NCBI GenBank assembly: GCA_030531745.1
Contig: JAUNMU010000006.1
Span: forward strand, 1 to 34,797
DNA length: 34,797 nt
Source: Synergistes sp.
GTDB taxonomy: Bacteria; Synergistota; Synergistia; Synergistales; Synergistaceae
Direction: 5' to 3'
Made by a program: the position numbers and the translations under genes. The notes beneath the pieces are model-generated. The model did not search any database and was not told where the DNA came from. It was given only the letters and a program-made list of their open reading frames with translations. Positions 31,392 through 34,797 of the stretch are shown piece after piece; the stretch's first letter is position 1; each line of letters starts with the position of its first letter.

Positions 31392-31996
31392 TCCGTTTTT
31401 CCTTCTTCCGCATCGTCATCCGAGTTTTTTACGGGGTCGGAGAGAACTTCCGCAAGCGATTTTGTCGTAATTTCAACGGAATATCGTTTCAGAACAGCAC
31501 CGTTTATATTCTCCGTCGTTATCACAGGCAATGCTATGTGAGCAACGGCAGGTTCCGTTCCGAGTTTTTCGGTAAATTCAAGAATTTCTTCATCGTCAAA
31601 CGCTATGCCGCTCAGAGAACAACGCAGACTGTTCATTGAGACAGTCTCTATGATCACACCGTCCGGCACGGCATCAACAAGCTCGGAAAGAAATTCCATC
31701 GCCGGGATGCCCGATAGTACAAAATCATATCTTGATTCAATATCGGCATTTCTCTCTTTTATCGTTGAATATTCACGGTCAAGTGAGGCTAAGTTATCGT
31801 TTCCTCTGTTAAGCTCGGATGTTATTTCGGCACATTCAGATCTCAACAGATAAAGCTTTATGCCGCCGTATATGAAAAAAATGACGGATACAGCGGCAAA
31901 GAGCGCTCCAAGCAGACATACTGCGTGTTTTTCCGGAGAGCTGTCATTTGCCGCATTATTTTTTCTGCCGCTTCTGAGATTTAATTTTACCGTCAT
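31388..31996 (-). CDS. pilN: PilN-like type IV pilus assembly protein
   Basis: A 202-residue protein with a short cytoplasmic N-terminus beginning M-T-V-K-L-N-L-R-S, the PilN-type segment that docks on PilM (in classic PilN it is xINLLP). It has one membrane helix at about 25-48, a coiled coil, and a ferredoxin-like periplasmic domain with L-S-E-L-V-D-A-V-P-D-G-V-I-I. It starts 4 nt after pilM. A short acidic C-terminal tail (D-D-D-A-E-E-G-K-T-E) is unusual. Confidence 0.8.
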   Translation of the reverse strand: MTVKLNLRSGRKNNAANDSSPEKHAVCLLGALFAAVSVIFFIYGGIKLYLLRSECAEITSELNRGNDNLASLDREYSTIKERNADIESRYDFVLSGIPAMEFLSELVDAVPDGVIIETVSMNSLRCSLSGIAFDDEEILEFTEKLGTEPAVAHIALPVITTENINGAVLKRYSVEITTKSLAEVLSDPVKNSDDDAEEGKTE

Positions 31997-32000
31997 TAGG

Positions 32001-32933
32001 CTACCTCATCGCAAGACCGACAGCGATCTCCCAACCGCTGCCGTCTATATTTATATTGTGAACATCGGCACAGGAAGTAACTTTCACAGAGTATCCGTCT
32101 ATTGCCTCCGATACAAATTTGCACAGATGCTTTGACGCGCCTCTGCCGAAGAGATAAATATTTTCCGCATTGAAACCGGCATTCTGCGACAGACCAAACG
32201 TAAACGCCAAGCGGACTTCGTCCGCAAATCTTTCTGCCGTCTGCGTAAATATATCGCTCTCTCCATCCGAAAAAGCAAGGACATCAGCCGCGTCAGATTG
32301 GATACTCCTGTAATATATCCCGTTTTTCTTCCACGAAAATATCATAAACGACTGTTCTTCCCCGACATATATGTACACACCCCCATCGCTGCGGTCATGC
32401 TGCGTTACAGAGCGTTCAGCCGCTATCTGTGCGGGCTCAAGTGCCTTAATTCTTATTCCGCATGCTTTAGCCGCATCCTCAATGTTTTCAATGAGCTTTC
32501 TGCGTGCCGCGGCAACGACAAAGCGCCGACCGCTCTCACACGGATATTTTATTTCAGCCATGTCAAAGACACCTTCTTCTATGGGGAAGGGGAAATAATT
32601 GCCGAAATCATAGCGAAAGGCAAGAGCCGCCTCCGCGGTACTCATTTTAGGGAAATTTACGGTACGGATCATCACATCGCGAAACGGAAGCGATAAATTC
32701 ACAGAGAGATCCTTCACGGCAAGACGGGAAACCGCAAAACTGAAATAATCACCTATATCCGCGGCAAAATCTGCAAACACATCTCTGCCCTTAAGGTATT
32801 CGGGATATTCTTCGCAGACCGCATCAGTCACGTCAAACGTGCCTTTTTCATTCCGCAGAGAGAGAAAGCGAAAACTATCTCTCTCAAATACAAGACCGGA
32901 GCGGATGATGCTTTTTCTTGCAAATAAACCCAT
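32001..32933 (-). CDS. pilM: PilM-like actin-fold type IV pilus assembly ATPase-like protein
   Basis: A 310-residue cytoplasmic protein of the PilM/FtsA-like actin fold. The segment L-P-F-R-D-V-M-I-R-T-V-N-F-P-K-M-S and the region A-L-A-F-R-Y-D-F-G-N-Y-F-P-F are typical of the PilM N-terminal subdomain, and I-Y-L-F-G-R-G-A-S-K-H-L lies where the second phosphate loop occurs. It binds the N-terminal tail of PilN. It starts 6 nt after the major pilin stop. Shorter than many PilM proteins (about 350), so nucleotide binding may be weak. Confidence 0.82.
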   Translation of the reverse strand: MGLFARKSIIRSGLVFERDSFRFLSLRNEKGTFDVTDAVCEEYPEYLKGRDVFADFAADIGDYFSFAVSRLAVKDLSVNLSLPFRDVMIRTVNFPKMSTAEAALAFRYDFGNYFPFPIEEGVFDMAEIKYPCESGRRFVVAAARRKLIENIEDAAKACGIRIKALEPAQIAAERSVTQHDRSDGGVYIYVGEEQSFMIFSWKKNGIYYRSIQSDAADVLAFSDGESDIFTQTAERFADEVRLAFTFGLSQNAGFNAENIYLFGRGASKHLCKFVSEAIDGYSVKVTSCADVHNINIDGSGWEIAVGLAMR

Positions 32934-32939
32934 AAGCCG

Positions 32940-33386
32940 CTACTTTCTGATGACCATACCGACAGTATCGCCGCCGTTGTAATCTTGATCTGACGCAGTC
33001 CCCTCTTTGAGCCCCGCGTCCTTTGCCATATCTTTCAGCTTTGCTGCAACACCCTCGGTCAGCTTCGTACCGGTGTAAGTTGAAAAAATTTTTGATCCGT
33101 CTACCTTTATGCCGTATCCGTCACCGGGCGTCTGATCTATGTAATCCTTCACCACATCAATATTCACATCAGCACTCGGCCACGCGCCATTATCCGCGTA
33201 GTAGAGCAGACAGGCGGATTTGATGCTCCGCAGATCGGACACGATCTTTGTCGCCTCTGCCTTGTCCGTGGCAGAACCGGTTGAAAGCATCATCATTCCC
33301 GCAAGTACGCCGATTATGATAATTACTATGAGCAATTCAACGAGAGTAAACCCTCTGCGCACCCTTTTCTTCATTATCTTGCGCAA
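32940..33386 (-). CDS. pilA: Major type IV pilin / pseudopilin (PilA/GspG-like), TTG start
   Basis: A 148-residue prepilin. The leader ends R-R-G and is cut before F-T-L-V-E-L-L-I-V-I-I-I-I-G-V-L-A (Glu at +5), the canonical prepilin site. Start choice: AGGAGGA (33393-33399 on the plus strand) is 7 nt from TTG at 33386 but 19 nt from the first ATG (33374), so TTG is the better start and gives a 12-residue leader. The globular part has few cysteines and ends in Y-N-G-G-D-T-V-G-M-V. It has its own 110-nt upstream region, unlike its tightly packed neighbours, consistent with high separate expression. Confidence 0.85.
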   Translation of the reverse strand: MRKIMKKRVRRGFTLVELLIVIIIIGVLAGMMMLSTGSATDKAEATKIVSDLRSIKSACLLYYADNGAWPSADVNIDVVKDYIDQTPGDGYGIKVDGSKIFSTYTGTKLTEGVAAKLKDMAKDAGLKEGTASDQDYNGGDTVGMVIRK

Positions 33387-33439
33387 TTTTTATCCTCCTC
33401 ACAGATCAGCAGTCCCAACTTACACAGCTATTCCAATAT

Positions 33440-33448
33440 GTTATATCA
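33440..33448 (-). promoter_or_regulatory. Extended -10 promoter for the major pilin gene
   Basis: On the minus strand, TGATATAAC (33448-33440) lies in an AT-rich gap 54 nt before the pilin start. The TTCTTT about 17 nt upstream is a poor -35. It would give the pilin mRNA its own start separate from pilC. Confidence 0.5.
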
Positions 33449-33496
33449 CAAATTTGAATAAAAAAGAATTTTTACATAGTGAAAAGACATCAAACA

Positions 33497-34705
33497 TCAC
33501 ATAAACGCATTTATTGACGATATGATAGGCAGGAAGATCGCAAAGACCATAAACGCAACAATGAAGCCCACAAATACGACCATGACAGGCTCAAGAAGAG
33601 AGGTAAGCATCTTTATCTTTTCGGTCAGCTCTTCCTCGTACCACTCTGCCGCCTTGCCGAGCATCTTGTCAACCTTTCCCGTCTCTTCTCCCACTGCTGT
33701 CATATAGCCTATCATAGGTGTAAATAATTTTCTGTCACGCATAACGGCGCTTATCGCTCTGCCATGAGCAGCTCCATCCTTTACGATCATGAAGCTCCGT
33801 CTTATCTTTTCGTTTCCGGATACATCAGCCGACATTTCAAGCGCAGTCAAGACAGGCACTCCGGTACGCAGAAGAGAACTCAGCGTACCAAACGAACGGG
33901 CAAGCGATGCTTTCATTACTATATCGCCGAATATCGGAAGCTTAAGCACAAACGAATCTGCCGCAGTCCTGACAGAATCGTACCTCCTCAATACAGAAAG
34001 AACAAATAAGAATACTAAAAGCCCAACCGGAAAAGTCCACCAAAACTCTGCAAGCAGCCGTCCGAACGAAAAGGTCATCATAGTCAAAGTCGGCAATTCA
34101 ATATTAAGGTTTGAAAAGGCTCTCTCAAATTGCGGAATAACGACCGCGATCATCATACCAAGAACAAAAAGCGCGATCGCGATCACAAAAACAGGATATG
34201 TCACAGCGGAAATTATCTTCCGGCGCAAATGTTCTTCTTTCTCTAAAAAATCGGCAATGCCGGACAAGCTCTCGTCAAGTGTCCCCGACTCCTCACCGGC
34301 ACGCACCAACGGAATCGCAAACGCACCCAAAGAATCCCGCTCTTCATAAAAAGCATCTCCAAGCGACCTTCCGGACGTCACTTTTTCATATATGCCGCGT
34401 ATAAGCGTTTTCAGCCTTTTATTCTCAGTCTGTTCCGCGAGAGCCGATAAAGAATCCGCCACCGTAATTCCGGCAGAGACCATTGCCGCAAGCTGACGGA
34501 AGAATATAAGTCTATCGCGAAGCCCTACACGCGAAGCAAAAACAGATGAAAGCGAATGTCTGTCTTCCGCTCCGGTTGCAGTTATCATTATCGGAAAACA
34601 ACCATTTGCGCGCAGCCAGTCCACGACATCGGTTTCGCGTGCCGCCGTATAAATTCCTCTTACACTTTTGCCGGCTGCGGTCTTAGCTTTATATGAAAAT
34701 TTCAT
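33497..34705 (-). CDS. pilC: Type IV pilus inner-membrane platform protein PilC (GspF family)
   Basis: A 402-residue polytopic protein with two repeated T2SSF domains. The N-terminal F-S-Y-K-A-K-T-A-A-G-K-S and R-Q-L-A-A-M-V-S-A-G-I-T-V-A-D-S-L, then the second-half F-G-T-L-S-S-L-L-R-T-G-V-P-V-L-T-A-L, are the duplicated family motifs. Membrane helices lie near 168-190, 215-237 and 375-398. The mRNA has AAGGAG 8 nt before ATG 34705. It is the first visible gene of the operon and anchors PilB and PilT. What lies upstream is cut off by the window end. Confidence 0.93.
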   Translation of the reverse strand: MKFSYKAKTAAGKSVRGIYTAARETDVVDWLRANGCFPIMITATGAEDRHSLSSVFASRVGLRDRLIFFRQLAAMVSAGITVADSLSALAEQTENKRLKTLIRGIYEKVTSGRSLGDAFYEERDSLGAFAIPLVRAGEESGTLDESLSGIADFLEKEEHLRRKIISAVTYPVFVIAIALFVLGMMIAVVIPQFERAFSNLNIELPTLTMMTFSFGRLLAEFWWTFPVGLLVFLFVLSVLRRYDSVRTAADSFVLKLPIFGDIVMKASLARSFGTLSSLLRTGVPVLTALEMSADVSGNEKIRRSFMIVKDGAAHGRAISAVMRDRKLFTPMIGYMTAVGEETGKVDKMLGKAAEWYEEELTEKIKMLTSLLEPVMVVFVGFIVAFMVFAIFLPIISSINAFM

Positions 34706-34797
34706 CAGATCGCTCCTTAGATTTCGCGAAGCACCATCGGCCGCTATATTCCCCTTATACTCTCAATCTTACAGCGGTGTTTTTTATGCTCCTCGGG

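Noticed and set aside
34744-34797. Possible 17-residue C-terminal end of a minus-strand gene upstream of pilC
   Set aside because: The open frame is too short to judge, and other minus frames also reach the edge; no homology can be claimed.

Overview
The window reads as a chromosomal segment of a strictly anaerobic, amino-acid-fermenting, diderm bacterium of moderate GC. A selenocysteine-containing glycine/sarcosine/betaine-reductase-type protein B, a TAXI/TRAP uptake system and a PilM-N-O-P type IV pilus operon together point to the Synergistota. This is an inference from gene content; no rRNA or other taxonomic marker is present.

Region 1 (1-968): the C-terminal end of an AAA-ATPase/PD-(D/E)XK (DUF1703-type) protein, then about 600 bp without a gene. 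That stretch holds a palindromic dispersed repeat, a very AT-rich promoter-like segment and a leader with several hairpins. Region 2 (969-14792, all +): a metabolic island. It starts with grdE- and grdB-like genes; grdB is read through an in-frame TGA (Sec) at 3363. Then come a TAXI substrate-binding protein, a fused TRAP permease with a 60-residue membrane protein, an AraC-type regulator, a LarA-like protein, a D-2-hydroxyacid dehydrogenase, a subgroup-1c-like aminotransferase, a 403-residue protein I do not recognise, and the two subunits of an aconitase-X-type dehydratase. The layout suggests uptake and reductive fermentation of an amino or hydroxy-amino acid whose identity is open.

Region 3 (14999-15713): a type III (RNA antitoxin) toxin-antitoxin locus. 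It has a promoter, about 2.5 tandem 33-nt repeats (ToxI-like), an intrinsic terminator and a ToxN/AbiQ-family endoribonuclease gene. Region 4 (15783-18390, -): a surface O-acylation pair, an MBOAT acyltransferase plus an SGNH-like partner. The MBOAT gene is split by a 12-base poly-G run that leaves it out of frame, so it is a candidate phase-variable gene. Region 5 (18688-22275, +): LUD protein, HD hydrolase, tRNA 2-thiouridylase MnmA and an MFS transporter, ending in a strong terminator.

Region 6 (22394-25869, -): a putative lipoprotein joining BspA-like leucine-rich repeats to a PI-PLC X domain, with a duplicated catalytic-motif segment, and a YhcG/DUF1016 nuclease. Region 7 (26198-34705, -): a type IV pilus operon in the order pilC, major pilin, pilM, pilN, pilO, pilP-like, pilB, pilT, and two minor prepilins. 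The secretin gene is not in the window.

The strongest leads are the type III toxin-antitoxin locus, the poly-G switch in the MBOAT gene, the selenoprotein reductase island with unknown substrate, and the chimeric LRR/PI-PLC lipoprotein.
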